DNA from: Desulfobacterales bacterium
GTDB taxonomy: Bacteria; Desulfobacterota; Dissulfuribacteria; Dissulfuribacterales; JAMONC01
DNA: 9,687 nt
Direction: 5' to 3'
Assembly: GCA_027066725.1 (NCBI GenBank)
Contig: JAMONC010000216.1
Coordinates: forward strand, 1-9,687
Shown in pieces: positions 1 to 6,585 of this stretch (its first letter is position 1; the number at the start of each line of letters is the position of its first letter). The position numbers and the translations under genes are program-made. Under the pieces are notes generated by a model, which saw only the letters and a list, made by a program, of their open reading frames with translations, was not told the DNA's origin and ran no database searches.

Positions 1-1529
1 AAACAAGGCCCTTTTATATTATTTTCAATCATGACAGATACTGCATGGGCATGATGGTGTTGAACCTCTACAACTGGTTTATTATAGGATCTGCCAATCC
101 TTGTGGTCATATAATCTGGATGCATATCTACTGCATATATATCTGGAGAGATATCAAGTAGAGAAGAAAGGTGTCTTAGGGCATCTTTGTAAAAATCGAT
201 ATTCTCTTTATATTCTAGTTCTCCAATATGTTGGCTTAAAAATGCCTTATCTTTTTTAGTAAGGCAAAAGGTAGTTTTCATAGCACCGCCACAGCCGAGC
301 ATAACTTTATTAGAAGAAAACGGAAGTTCTATAGAGCGTGGCACAAATCCCCTAGATCGTCTTATCATTATGGAGCCTAAAGACGGCTCTATGTATCTAA
401 TTACAGAATCATCTGCCCTTGTGACAATGTCTCTATTGTTAGTTAAGAAGAAATCAGCAATTTCTTTTAGCTCATTTAGGGCAGAATCAGTATCCATAGA
501 AATTGGAAGACCTGATAGATTACCACTTGTCATTACAAGTGCCTTAGGGGTTTGGGGGTGGTTTAATATTAGATGATGAAGAGGGGTATATGGTAGCATT
601 ATCCCAATATCTTTTATCTGAGGTGCTATATACTTTGATATAAAAGAACCCTCTTTTTTTTTAACAAGCACTATTGGCGCGCTACTGTTGGTTAAAAGCT
701 TTTTTGTATGTTCATCTAAAATAGCTATTTGATCTGCTATTTTTAAAGATGCGACCATAATGGCCAGTGGTTTAAAGGGGCGTTTCTTTCTTTCTCTTAA
801 TTTTAAAACTGCCTTATCTGAAGTTGCATCTACTGCTAGGTGAAATCCCCCAAGCCCTTTTATTGCTATGATTTTCCCCTGTCTTAAAAGGGATGTTACA
901 CGCTCTATTATCTCCTTTTGTTCACATATTTCTTTGCCTGATTTGTCTAATAAAAAGAGTCTTGGACCACAAGAAGGGCAAGCAATTGGCTCTGCATGAA
1001 ATCTTCTATTTAATGGGTCTTGATACTCTTTTTTACACAAAGGGCACATATTAAATTTTGCCATTGTAGTATTTTTTCTATCATAGGGTAGGGCTTTTAT
1101 AATGGTAAAACGCGGTCCACAATTGGTACAATTTATAAATGGATATAGATATCTTCTATCCTTTTTATCAAATAGTTCTCTAATACATTCTTTACATGTT
1201 GCATAATCTGGTGGAGGGAATATATCTTTTTTACCTGAAGAACTAGTTTGCTTTATATAAAAATTATCTAGGTCCTCTATAATGGGATGAGTTGTTACAG
1301 ATACCTTTATAATCTTTGAGATCTCAGGGGAGTCTTTGTGTAGGTGTTTTAAAAAAGAGATTAGTTGCGATTTTTCACCTTGTAAAAGCAAAGATACCCC
1401 TTTTTCTGTGTTGGAACAGTAGCCACTTAGCCCAAATCTTTTTGCATTTCTATATAAAAATGGTCTAAATCCTACCCCTTGTACAATTCCTTGGATAATA
1501 ATCTTTATGGCATGTTTTTTTGAGTTCAT
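1..1529 (-). CDS. hypF: Carbamoyltransferase HypF, C-terminus cut by window edge
   Basis: HypF is a cytoplasmic enzyme that turns carbamoyl phosphate into the thiocarbamoyl group carried by HypE, the source of the cyanide ligands of NiFe hydrogenase. The first 509 residues are present; the family is usually about 750-780. Seen in order: an acylphosphatase domain (residues 8-95) with VQGVGFRPF and the catalytic pair R22 and N40; two zinc fingers, C112-x2-C115-x18-C134-x2-C137 and C162-x2-C165-x18-C184-x2-C187; a YrdC-like domain (about 205-390) with KGLGGFHL and KRPFKPLA; then the start of the carbamoyltransferase domain with SQHIGELE, DMHPDY and the metal-binding HHHAH at 491-495. The frame is open throughout. 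The ATG at 1529 fits the domain start but has no clear ribosome binding site. It is divergent from tadA, and no other hyp gene is visible. A run of nine A lies in the coding strand (654-662). Confidence 0.97.
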   Translation of the reverse strand, partial: MNSKKHAIKIIIQGIVQGVGFRPFLYRNAKRFGLSGYCSNTEKGVSLLLQGEKSQLISFLKHLHKDSPEISKIIKVSVTTHPIIEDLDNFYIKQTSSSGKKDIFPPPDYATCKECIRELFDKKDRRYLYPFINCTNCGPRFTIIKALPYDRKNTTMAKFNMCPLCKKEYQDPLNRRFHAEPIACPSCGPRLFLLDKSGKEICEQKEIIERVTSLLRQGKIIAIKGLGGFHLAVDATSDKAVLKLRERKKRPFKPLAIMVASLKIADQIAILDEHTKKLLTNSSAPIVLVKKKEGSFISKYIAPQIKDIGIMLPYTPLHHLILNHPQTPKALVMTSGNLSGLPISMDTDSALNELKEIADFFLTNNRDIVTRADDSVIRYIEPSLGSIMIRRSRGFVPRSIELPFSSNKVMLGCGGAMKTTFCLTKKDKAFLSQHIGELEYKENIDFYKDALRHLSSLLDISPDIYAVDMHPDYMTTRIGRSYNKPVVEVQHHHAHAVSVMIENNIKGPC

Positions 1530-1596
1530 TTTTGTTTTATAAAAGCCAATGAATATTTATTTTATTCTTATTAGCGACATCTTACACGTTTATTTT

Positions 1597-1602
1597 AAGG
1601 AG
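1597..1602 (+). promoter_or_regulatory. Ribosome binding site of tadA, fixes a TTG start
   Basis: AAGGAG lies 7 bases before TTG at 1610. The nearby GTG at 1603 is in another frame and meets a stop after two codons, and no in-frame ATG precedes the conserved part. The TTG is therefore the likely start codon. Confidence 0.8.
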
Positions 1603-1609
1603 TGCAAAA

Positions 1610-2071
1610 TTGAAACAAGATCTAGACAGCTATTATATGGGTGTTGCCTTAAGTTTGGCTAAAAAAGCATATAAAGAAGATGAAGTACCTGTTGGGGCTA
1701 TCTTGGTAGATAAATATGGTGAGATAATTGGCAAGGGATATAATCGTCCTATTTCCTTATGCGATCCTACTGCACATGCGGAGATATTAGCAATAAGGAT
1801 GGCATCTAAAAAAATCAAAAATTATAGACTTCTTGATACTACCTTGTATGTAACCCTTGAGCCTTGTCCAATGTGTGCTGGGGCAATTTTATATGCCCGG
1901 ATAAAAAGGCTTGTTATCGGAACTCTTGACCCTAAAACAGGCTCATGTATTAGCTTATATAATATTGTTAAAGATGAAAGGTTTAATCATCAGGTTGAAC
2001 TATGTTATGGGGTTAGGCAAGCAGAATGTAGTAAACTTCTAAAGGAGTTTTTTAAGCAAAAAAGAATTTAA
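1610..2071 (+). CDS. tadA: tRNA-specific adenosine deaminase TadA
   Basis: TadA deaminates adenosine 34 to inosine in the anticodon of tRNA-Arg(ACG), allowing one tRNA to read several arginine codons; it is normally essential. The 153-residue product is a complete cytidine/deoxycytidylate deaminase fold, close to the usual 150-170. Visible signatures are H56-A57-E58 (one zinc ligand and the catalytic proton shuttle) and P85-C86-P-M-C89 (the other two zinc ligands). The C-terminal stretch GTLDPKTGS followed by FNHQVEL is typical of TadA rather than of free-nucleoside deaminases. The start is TTG with an AAGGAG site 7 bases upstream. The gene is divergent from hypF and convergent with rpoD, with a hairpin terminator 21 bases after the stop. 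The upstream gap (1530-1596) is AT-rich and I could not pick out a clear promoter in it. Confidence 0.95.
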   Translation: MKQDLDSYYMGVALSLAKKAYKEDEVPVGAILVDKYGEIIGKGYNRPISLCDPTAHAEILAIRMASKKIKNYRLLDTTLYVTLEPCPMCAGAILYARIKRLVIGTLDPKTGSCISLYNIVKDERFNHQVELCYGVRQAECSKLLKEFFKQKRI

Positions 2072-2092
2072 ACTCTTATAAAAATAAAAGAT

Positions 2093-2120
2093 AAAAAGCC
2101 CGCTAAAAAGCGGGCTTTTT
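2093..2120. terminator. Bidirectional intrinsic terminator between tadA and rpoD
   Basis: A perfect 12-bp stem (AAAAAGCCCGCT with AGCGGGCTTTTT) closes a four-base AAAA loop. It has a T-run after the stem on the plus strand and, by symmetry, on the minus strand. It lies between the convergent stops of tadA (2071) and rpoD (2128), so it can end both transcripts. Confidence 0.93.
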
Positions 2121-2127
2121 GTTTTAA

Positions 2128-3477
2128 TTAGTCAAGAAAATATTTTAGACGATCTCTTCTAGTAGAGTGTCTTAAGCGGTTTAATGCCTTTTTTTCAATC
2201 TGTCTTATACGTTCTCTTGATACATTAAATCTTTTACCAATTTCTTCTAGTGTATATTCGCCATCTTCACCTATACCAAAGCGAAGCCTAATAATCTTTT
2301 CTTCTCTAGGACTTAGGGTAGAAAGTATACTTTTAATCCTTTCAGTAAGTTCTCTATCTTTTACTGCCTCAAAGGGAGAAACTGCATCTTTATTTTCAAT
2401 AAAGTCACCAAGGGTAGAGTCTTCATCACCAACTGGAGTTTCAAGGGATACAGGCTCTCTTGAAGCCTCAAGTATTGATAGAATTTTCTCCATTGGAAGC
2501 CCTGTTCGGGCTGAAATCTCAGCAGGAGTTGGTTCTCTACCCAGTTCCTTTAAGAGTGCATAAAATGCCTTAAAGAATTGGCTTCTAAGCTCGAGAAAAT
2601 GAACAGGAAGACGAATAGTTCTAGTCTTATCTAATATTGCTCTCGTGATTGCCTGTCTTATCCACCAGCTTGCATAGGTTGAAAATTTATTTCCTTTTTT
2701 ATAGTCAAATCTAAATACAGCCCTCATTAAGCCAAGGTTTCCCTCTTGAATGAGATCTGCAAGTGAGAGTCCTTGATGCATATAACGCTTTGCAATACTT
2801 ACTACTAGGCGCAAGTTTGCATTTATCATTTCATCTTTTGCACGTTCTATTCTACGCCTATGTTCATATATTTCATCTCTTAGACGTTTTAGTTCAGGAT
2901 CTTCAGGGTGAGCTTCCTGAATACTCTCTACAATCATTACCATGTAATTTAGCTGTTGTTTTTTAGGCTTCATTGAGGGGTCTCTTTGCTGCCAGAGTGT
3001 TATCTGTTTTCTGAGGGCTTCCATTTCAGGCAGTTTGGATGGGTGTTCCATAATACCCCTTATAATACCATTAAACCCCTCTCTTATTGTTTTGCTTAAC
3101 TCCTCTTCCTTTTCAGGAGTAAGGAGTTCAAATTTGCCCATTTCTCTTAAATAGGTAGTAGTAATTTCTTCTGAGTCTGTATATTCATCTGGCTCAGGAG
3201 TTGTTTTTACAGAGGCTTCTTCTTCCTTTTTTTTATCTGGGCTAGTAGGCTGTATTTTGACCTTGGCTGTCTTTTCTATAACAGCCAGGTCTGAATCATT
3301 TATTACTTCTATGTCATTTTGGAATAAAATGTCAAAGATTTCTTCTATTTTGTCTGGATCTTTGACATCTTCAGGAAGTAGCTCGTTTAATGTACCATAA
3401 GTGATTGAGCCATCTCTTCCTGCTTCAAGTAGGCGTTCGACGTAATTGCCTTCTTGTTTCTTTTTTTTCTCAGCCAT
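2128..3477 (-). CDS. rpoD: RNA polymerase primary sigma factor (sigma-70, RpoD)
   Basis: This is the vegetative sigma factor that directs RNA polymerase to -35/-10 promoters. From the ATG at 3477 it is 449 residues. Region 1.1 lies at about 11-75 and is followed by a charged linker. Region 1.2 (about 100-132) includes TYLREMGKFELLT. A short non-conserved segment (about 132-212) comes next, then region 2 with MINANLRLVVSIAKRY and DLIQEGN (241-247). Region 2.3-2.4 has NKFSTYASWWIRQAI, the -10 melting and recognition part. Region 3 begins RTIRLPVHFLELR, and the region 4.2 helix-turn-helix is at 409-428 (EEIGKRFNVSRERIRQIE). The region 1.1 and full region 1.2 mark it as a primary sigma factor. 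At about 80 residues the non-conserved segment is far shorter than in E. coli sigma-70 (roughly 245). The frame stays open to a TTG at 3564, but that codon is part of a likely -35 box, so I prefer 3477; GTG at 3492 is also possible. Confidence 0.96.
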   Translation of the reverse strand: MAEKKKKQEGNYVERLLEAGRDGSITYGTLNELLPEDVKDPDKIEEIFDILFQNDIEVINDSDLAVIEKTAKVKIQPTSPDKKKEEEASVKTTPEPDEYTDSEEITTTYLREMGKFELLTPEKEEELSKTIREGFNGIIRGIMEHPSKLPEMEALRKQITLWQQRDPSMKPKKQQLNYMVMIVESIQEAHPEDPELKRLRDEIYEHRRRIERAKDEMINANLRLVVSIAKRYMHQGLSLADLIQEGNLGLMRAVFRFDYKKGNKFSTYASWWIRQAITRAILDKTRTIRLPVHFLELRSQFFKAFYALLKELGREPTPAEISARTGLPMEKILSILEASREPVSLETPVGDEDSTLGDFIENKDAVSPFEAVKDRELTERIKSILSTLSPREEKIIRLRFGIGEDGEYTLEEIGKRFNVSRERIRQIEKKALNRLRHSTRRDRLKYFLD

Positions 3478-3535
3478 ACCTTTTTTGCTCACCACCTGCT
3501 TTAAAATTTTTTTACCCCTCAGACACGAATTACAG

Positions 3536-3564
3536 ATTTTAATATATAATTTTATAAATTGCAA
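3536..3564 (-). promoter_or_regulatory. Sigma-70 promoter of rpoD
   Basis: Read on the minus strand, TTGCAA (3564-3559) is a -35 box matching 4 of 6 consensus bases. A 17-base spacer follows, then TAAAAT (3541-3536), a -10 box matching 5 of 6. Transcription would begin near 3529, leaving a leader of about 50 bases before the ATG at 3477. This rules against translation from the TTG at 3564. The leader contains GAGGGG (3520-3515), a strong ribosome-binding-like run that is not well spaced for either the ATG or the GTG at 3492. Confidence 0.65.
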
Positions 3565-3614
3565 GCCATAATTCTTCCCTTCTTATCGAAGGAGTGTTAG
3601 GTTAAGGTTATTTT

Positions 3615-3623
3615 TGGTATAAT
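3615..3623 (+). promoter_or_regulatory. Extended -10 promoter of dus
   Basis: TGGTATAAT is a perfect extended -10 element (TGn followed by TATAAT at 3618-3623). The -35 region 17 bases upstream (TGTTAG) is poor, as is usual for extended -10 promoters. Transcription should start near 3630. Between this and the divergent rpoD promoter lies a small inverted repeat, CCTTC-5-GAAGG (3578-3592), of unknown meaning. Confidence 0.6.
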
Positions 3624-3687
3624 AAAAGTCTATATTTAGCATTTGTCTCAGGCAAGTAAAAAACATCTATTTTATAAAAATTTTAAA

Positions 3688-4692
3688 ATGGCAAAAACTT
3701 TTCCTTTTAAATCTTTAAACATTAAAGGGCTTAATATCAAGCCTCCTTTAATACTTGCTCCAATGAGCGAGCTTAGTTGTGCCCCTCTTAGGCAATTAGT
3801 TGCCCAAATTGGAGGCTGTGGGTTATTTTATACTGAGATGTTAAATTCTCGAATAATTTCTTCTTGTTCTTTAAAAGATGATCCTTTTTTAATAACAGGT
3901 AATGAGTCTCCTATTGTAGCACAACTTGTTGGAAACGATCCTAAGAAGATTGAAATGAGTATAAAGAGATTAGAAGAGTTAGGCATTTTTAGTGGCTTTG
4001 ACATAAATATGGGCTGTAGTCGTAATTCTATAATGAGACATGGTTGGGGACTAGCCTTATTTGAAGATATTGATAGTGCACTTAAGGTATTAGAGGCTGC
4101 AAGAGGTGCAACGGATTTACCTCTGATTGTAAAGATTAGATCAGGAGTTAAACATGATTTAAAGAAGATGATAGAGCGTGTAAAGGCATTTTCTAATATT
4201 GGGTGCGATGCTGTTGTGCTTCATCCTAGAGCAAAAAAAGATGGTTTTAAAAGACCTGCGCGTTGGGAAGAAATAAAGATATTAAAGCAGGAGATTGATA
4301 TTCCTGTAATTGGAAATGGTGATATAACAAGTGTTGAAGATATTTTTAAGATGTATAATCAAACAAGCTGTGATGCAGTGATGATTGGAAGAGCAGCAAT
4401 TGTAAGGCCTTGGATATTTAGACAGGCTATAGATAAAGATTTTTTGCCTGATCCCGTTGATATTCTTGAAAAAGCAGCAATAAATTTTGAGCAGTTACTT
4501 CCTAAGGAATTGGCATCTAAAAGATTTTATTTATTTTTGTCTTGGTATCTAAGAAACTGGCCATTTTTTAGATATGTATTAAAAGGCTTAAATACTTCTA
4601 TGTCTGTAAAAGAAATGTTGTTATATGTAAAAGAAAAGATTAGAGATCAAAAACCAGTATTAGATGGACCGTGTTTTATCTCTAGGATATGA
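3688..4692 (+). CDS. tRNA-dihydrouridine synthase family protein (DusB-like)
   Basis: Dus enzymes are FMN-dependent oxidoreductases that reduce specific uridines in tRNA to dihydrouridine. From the ATG at 3688 the product is 334 residues, normal for the family. The TIM-barrel FMN signatures are present in order: LILAPMSE (strand 1), DINMGC with the catalytic Cys at 110, VKIRSG (148-153), LHPRAK (178-183), NGDI (210-213) and GRAA (234-237), then the helical C-terminal tRNA-binding domain. The odd part is the active-site loop. The usual GCPxxKV reads GCSRNSI, with Pro to Ser and the conserved Lys to Ser, so substrate position or activity may differ. The frame is open from a TTG at 3643, but that would be only about 13 bases after the predicted transcript start. 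Neither start has a clear ribosome binding site; 3688 best matches where the fold begins. It is followed by dnaJ after 94 bases, perhaps co-transcribed. Confidence 0.88.
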   Translation: MAKTFPFKSLNIKGLNIKPPLILAPMSELSCAPLRQLVAQIGGCGLFYTEMLNSRIISSCSLKDDPFLITGNESPIVAQLVGNDPKKIEMSIKRLEELGIFSGFDINMGCSRNSIMRHGWGLALFEDIDSALKVLEAARGATDLPLIVKIRSGVKHDLKKMIERVKAFSNIGCDAVVLHPRAKKDGFKRPARWEEIKILKQEIDIPVIGNGDITSVEDIFKMYNQTSCDAVMIGRAAIVRPWIFRQAIDKDFLPDPVDILEKAAINFEQLLPKELASKRFYLFLSWYLRNWPFFRYVLKGLNTSMSVKEMLLYVKEKIRDQKPVLDGPCFISRI

Positions 4693-4786
4693 AAAAATGC
4701 AAATGGGGTCTTTACAATATATCAATCTATAACAAGATTTTAAGACAAAACTTATAAAATAACAATTGAGGTTAATATAATAAGCC

Positions 4787-5887
4787 ATGATAAAAAAAGA
4801 TCTATATGAGATACTTGGTGTCAAACCTGATGCAAGTGAAAAAGAGATAAAGCAGGCATTTCGTAAGCTTGCAAGAAAGTATCATCCAGATGTAAATCCA
4901 GGGGATAAAGAGGCTGAAACACGTTTTAAAGAGATAAATGAGGCCTATGAAATTCTTAGTAATCCAGAGAAAAGGGCAGAATATGATCGTCTTAGAGATG
5001 CTGCCTCAAAAGCTAGATTCCAAACAGATGATGGATTCCATGCCTATGATTTTAGGGATTTTAGTACTAGATATGGTGAAGATTTAGGCTCTATTTTTGA
5101 AGACCTGTTTGGATTTAAGTCAGATAAGCAAGAACAATACTATGGAGATACATATTCATATTATACAGGCCCCCTTAAAGGTGAAGACCTCTATTTTAAA
5201 CTTGAATGTGATTTAAGGGACGTTGCTCTTGGGAAAAAGATTGAAATTGAAGTTCCTAGACAAGAGACATGTCCTTCTTGTATGGGGACTGGGGTAGATG
5301 CAAGTGATAGTTCTGTTTGTCCAAAGTGTAATGGAGAAGGAAAGATTGAGATAAAAAGAGATAATGTTCATGTATTTAGAATATGTCCTTTTTGTCATGG
5401 AAGTGGCCGTCTTAATCAAAAGCAATGTAGTACATGCGGTGGACTTGGACGTATAACCAAGACAGAAAGATTAAGGGTAAGGATTCCCAAAGGTGCTGAT
5501 AATGGTACCAAGATAAGGATAAAGGGCAAGGGACTTCCTGGTATTAATGGTGGAGAAAACGGTGATCTTTATCTTGAACTACATATAAAACCAGATCCAT
5601 TATTTAGGAGAGAAGGTTTAAATCTCTATACAACAGCTACAGTAGATTTATGTGATGCTGTACTTGGTGGTAGTATTACTGTTCCTACTTTAACAAGTAT
5701 GGCAAAAGTTAAGGTGCCTGCAGGTAGTCAGTGTGGACAGCGTTTGAGGTTAAGAGGAAAAGGGATAGAAGATCAAAAAGGCAATAAAGGAGATCTTTAT
5801 GTAGAACTTAAGGTTTTGATTCCTAAATCTTTAACAGATGAAGCTAAAGAAAAATTTAAAGAATTTTGTGAAATATTAAAAAAGTAA
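4787..5887 (+). CDS. dnaJ: DnaJ-family (Hsp40) co-chaperone with full zinc-finger domain
   Basis: DnaJ delivers unfolded protein to DnaK and stimulates its ATPase. The 366-residue product has a J domain at 4-70 with HPD at 33-35 and the following helix AYEILSNPEKRAEYD. Next is a linker where the G/F region should be, a complete four-repeat zinc domain (C162/C165, C178/C181, C200/C203, C214/C217, each CxxCxGxG), and two C-terminal substrate-binding beta domains (about 225-350). The class I layout is therefore complete. The linker (70-130) holds only about six glycines and is rich in Tyr, Phe and Asp, with a SIFEDLFGF motif, so it is not a classical G/F region. GAGG at 4768-4771 is 15 bases before the ATG, rather far for a ribosome binding site. 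No dnaK, grpE or hrcA is adjacent and I see no CIRCE element, so this may be a second DnaJ rather than the heat-shock operon copy. Confidence 0.94.
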   Translation: MIKKDLYEILGVKPDASEKEIKQAFRKLARKYHPDVNPGDKEAETRFKEINEAYEILSNPEKRAEYDRLRDAASKARFQTDDGFHAYDFRDFSTRYGEDLGSIFEDLFGFKSDKQEQYYGDTYSYYTGPLKGEDLYFKLECDLRDVALGKKIEIEVPRQETCPSCMGTGVDASDSSVCPKCNGEGKIEIKRDNVHVFRICPFCHGSGRLNQKQCSTCGGLGRITKTERLRVRIPKGADNGTKIRIKGKGLPGINGGENGDLYLELHIKPDPLFRREGLNLYTTATVDLCDAVLGGSITVPTLTSMAKVKVPAGSQCGQRLRLRGKGIEDQKGNKGDLYVELKVLIPKSLTDEAKEKFKEFCEILKK

Positions 5888-5929
5888 ATGACAAAAAATT
5901 AAAATTGTTTTCTTAGCTTTATTTATCTC

Positions 5930-5958
5930 TTGACTTCTTATTAAGATAAGAGCATAAA
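5930..5958 (+). promoter_or_regulatory. Putative greA promoter with palindromic spacer
   Basis: TTGACT (5930-5935) matches the -35 consensus at 5 of 6 bases. After 17 bases comes CATAAA (5953-5958), a weaker -10 at 4 of 6. The spacer is almost entirely a perfect inverted repeat, TCTTAT-TAAG-ATAAGA (5936-5951), which looks like an operator for a dimeric repressor. The start of transcription would be near 5965, giving a greA leader of nearly 90 bases. Confidence 0.5.
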
Positions 5959-5989
5959 TACTACTATTATTTATTTTAGAAAACCTTAA

Positions 5990-6012
5990 AAAGCCGCCCA
6001 AAAGGGCGGTTT
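5990..6012 (+). terminator. Hairpin between dnaJ and greA: terminator or attenuator
   Basis: The stem AAGCCGCCC / GGGCGGTTT (5991-5999 with 6004-6012, one G-U pair) closes an AAAA loop. Only three T follow before TATAAG, so termination would be incomplete. It could end dnaJ transcripts. It also lies downstream of the putative greA promoter, which would make it an attenuator in the greA leader. Confidence 0.6.
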
Positions 6013-6036
6013 ATAAGTTAAAGGGCCAAAACTTAT
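6013..6036 (+). promoter_or_regulatory. Second hairpin in greA leader, next to the ribosome binding site
   Basis: ATAAGTT (6013-6019) and AACTTAT (6030-6036) form a 7-bp inverted repeat around a 10-base loop containing GGGCC. It starts directly after the GC-rich hairpin and ends two bases before the greA ribosome binding site, so it could affect translation. It is AT-rich and would be weak on its own. Confidence 0.4.
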
Positions 6037-6038
6037 GA

Positions 6039-6045
6039 AGAGGTG
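6039..6045 (+). promoter_or_regulatory. Ribosome binding site of greA, decides the ATG start
   Basis: GAAGAGGTGAT (6037-6047) is nearly the full complement of the 16S rRNA tail; its AGAGGTG core ends 6 bases before ATG at 6052. The in-frame GTG at 6043 is part of this site and so is unlikely to be the start. Confidence 0.85.
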
Positions 6046-6051
6046 ATTGCT

Positions 6052-6522
6052 ATGCAACGGACTCCAATTACAAAAGAAGGGTATGAAAAGTTAAAGAAGG
6101 AGTTAGAACATCTTGAGAGAGTAGAGCGTTTTGATGTTATAAAGGCGATAGAAGAGGCAAGGGCCCATGGAGATTTATCAGAAAATGCTGAATATCATGC
6201 AGCAAAAGAGAGACAAGGCCATATTGAGGCAAGGATCCAGTATCTAAAAAGTACCCTTGCTACAGCAGAAGTTATAGATTGTGAAAACCAGTCATGCGAT
6301 AGAGTTGTGTTTGGAGTAAAAGTGCGTCTTGAAAACATTGATACAGGAGAAGAAGTAGTTTATCAATTAGTTGGTCCGGATGAGTCAGATGTGCAACAAG
6401 GTAAAATCTCTGTGACCTCTCCTTTAGGTCAGGCCTTAATAGGAAAAGAAGAAGGAGATGAAGTGGAAGTAAATACTCCAGGTGGATTAAGAACTTATGA
6501 AATATTAGAGATTTTTATATAA
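6052..6522 (+). CDS. greA: Transcription elongation factor GreA
   Basis: GreA enters the secondary channel of RNA polymerase and stimulates cleavage of backtracked RNA, rescuing stalled complexes. From the ATG at 6052 it is 156 residues, matching the usual 158. The N-terminal antiparallel coiled coil runs from about 8 to 75, and its tip holds GDLSENAEYH with the acidic residues D41 and E44 that position the catalytic magnesium. The C-terminal FKBP-like domain (about 80-156) includes the SPLGQALIGKEEGDEVEV block. The opening PITKEGYEKLKKELE is typical. An excellent ribosome binding site precedes the gene, behind a structured leader with a possible operator. A strong hairpin terminator follows after 18 bases. 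It probably forms its own transcript. Confidence 0.97.
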   Translation: MQRTPITKEGYEKLKKELEHLERVERFDVIKAIEEARAHGDLSENAEYHAAKERQGHIEARIQYLKSTLATAEVIDCENQSCDRVVFGVKVRLENIDTGEEVVYQLVGPDESDVQQGKISVTSPLGQALIGKEEGDEVEVNTPGGLRTYEILEIFI

Positions 6523-6540
6523 ATTACAGAAGTTGTTTAT

Positions 6541-6575
6541 AAAAGGGGGGATATTGTGCTCCCCCCTCCTTTTTA
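6541..6575. terminator. Intrinsic terminator of greA, also facing the usp cluster
   Basis: Six G (6545-6550) pair with six C (6561-6566), extended by an A-T pair on the loop side; the loop is eight bases. On the plus strand CCTTTTTATTTTT follows. On the minus strand the C-run is followed by TTTTATAAAC, so weaker termination of the opposing cluster is also possible. Confidence 0.88.
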
Positions 6576-6585
6576 TTTTTAGTAA

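Noticed and set aside
1530..1596. Promoters between hypF and tadA
   Set aside because: Several weak TTGTTT and TATTTA-like matches occur, but none stands out from the AT-rich background. At least one promoter pair must exist here, though I cannot place it.
3478..3564. N-terminal extension of RpoD starting at TTG 3564
   Set aside because: The region is AT-rich, contains a good promoter and a predicted transcription start, and encodes residues not known from RpoD N-termini.
4776..4781. TATAAT just before dnaJ as a -10 box
   Set aside because: No -35 or extended -10 element fits, and transcription would begin at the start codon itself.
5213..5425. Open frame on the minus strand inside dnaJ, and similar short frames at 370-576, 1633-1818, 2763-2966 and 8244-8465
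   Set aside because: All lie wholly inside clearly recognised genes on the opposite strand, have no family resemblance and are expected by chance.
1610..5887. tadA and dus flanking rpoD as a tRNA-modification system
   Set aside because: The genes are on different strands with separate promoters and a terminator; the shared theme is probably chance among housekeeping genes.
6043..6051. GTG start for GreA three codons upstream
   Set aside because: The GTG is itself part of the near-perfect ribosome binding site serving the ATG at 6052.
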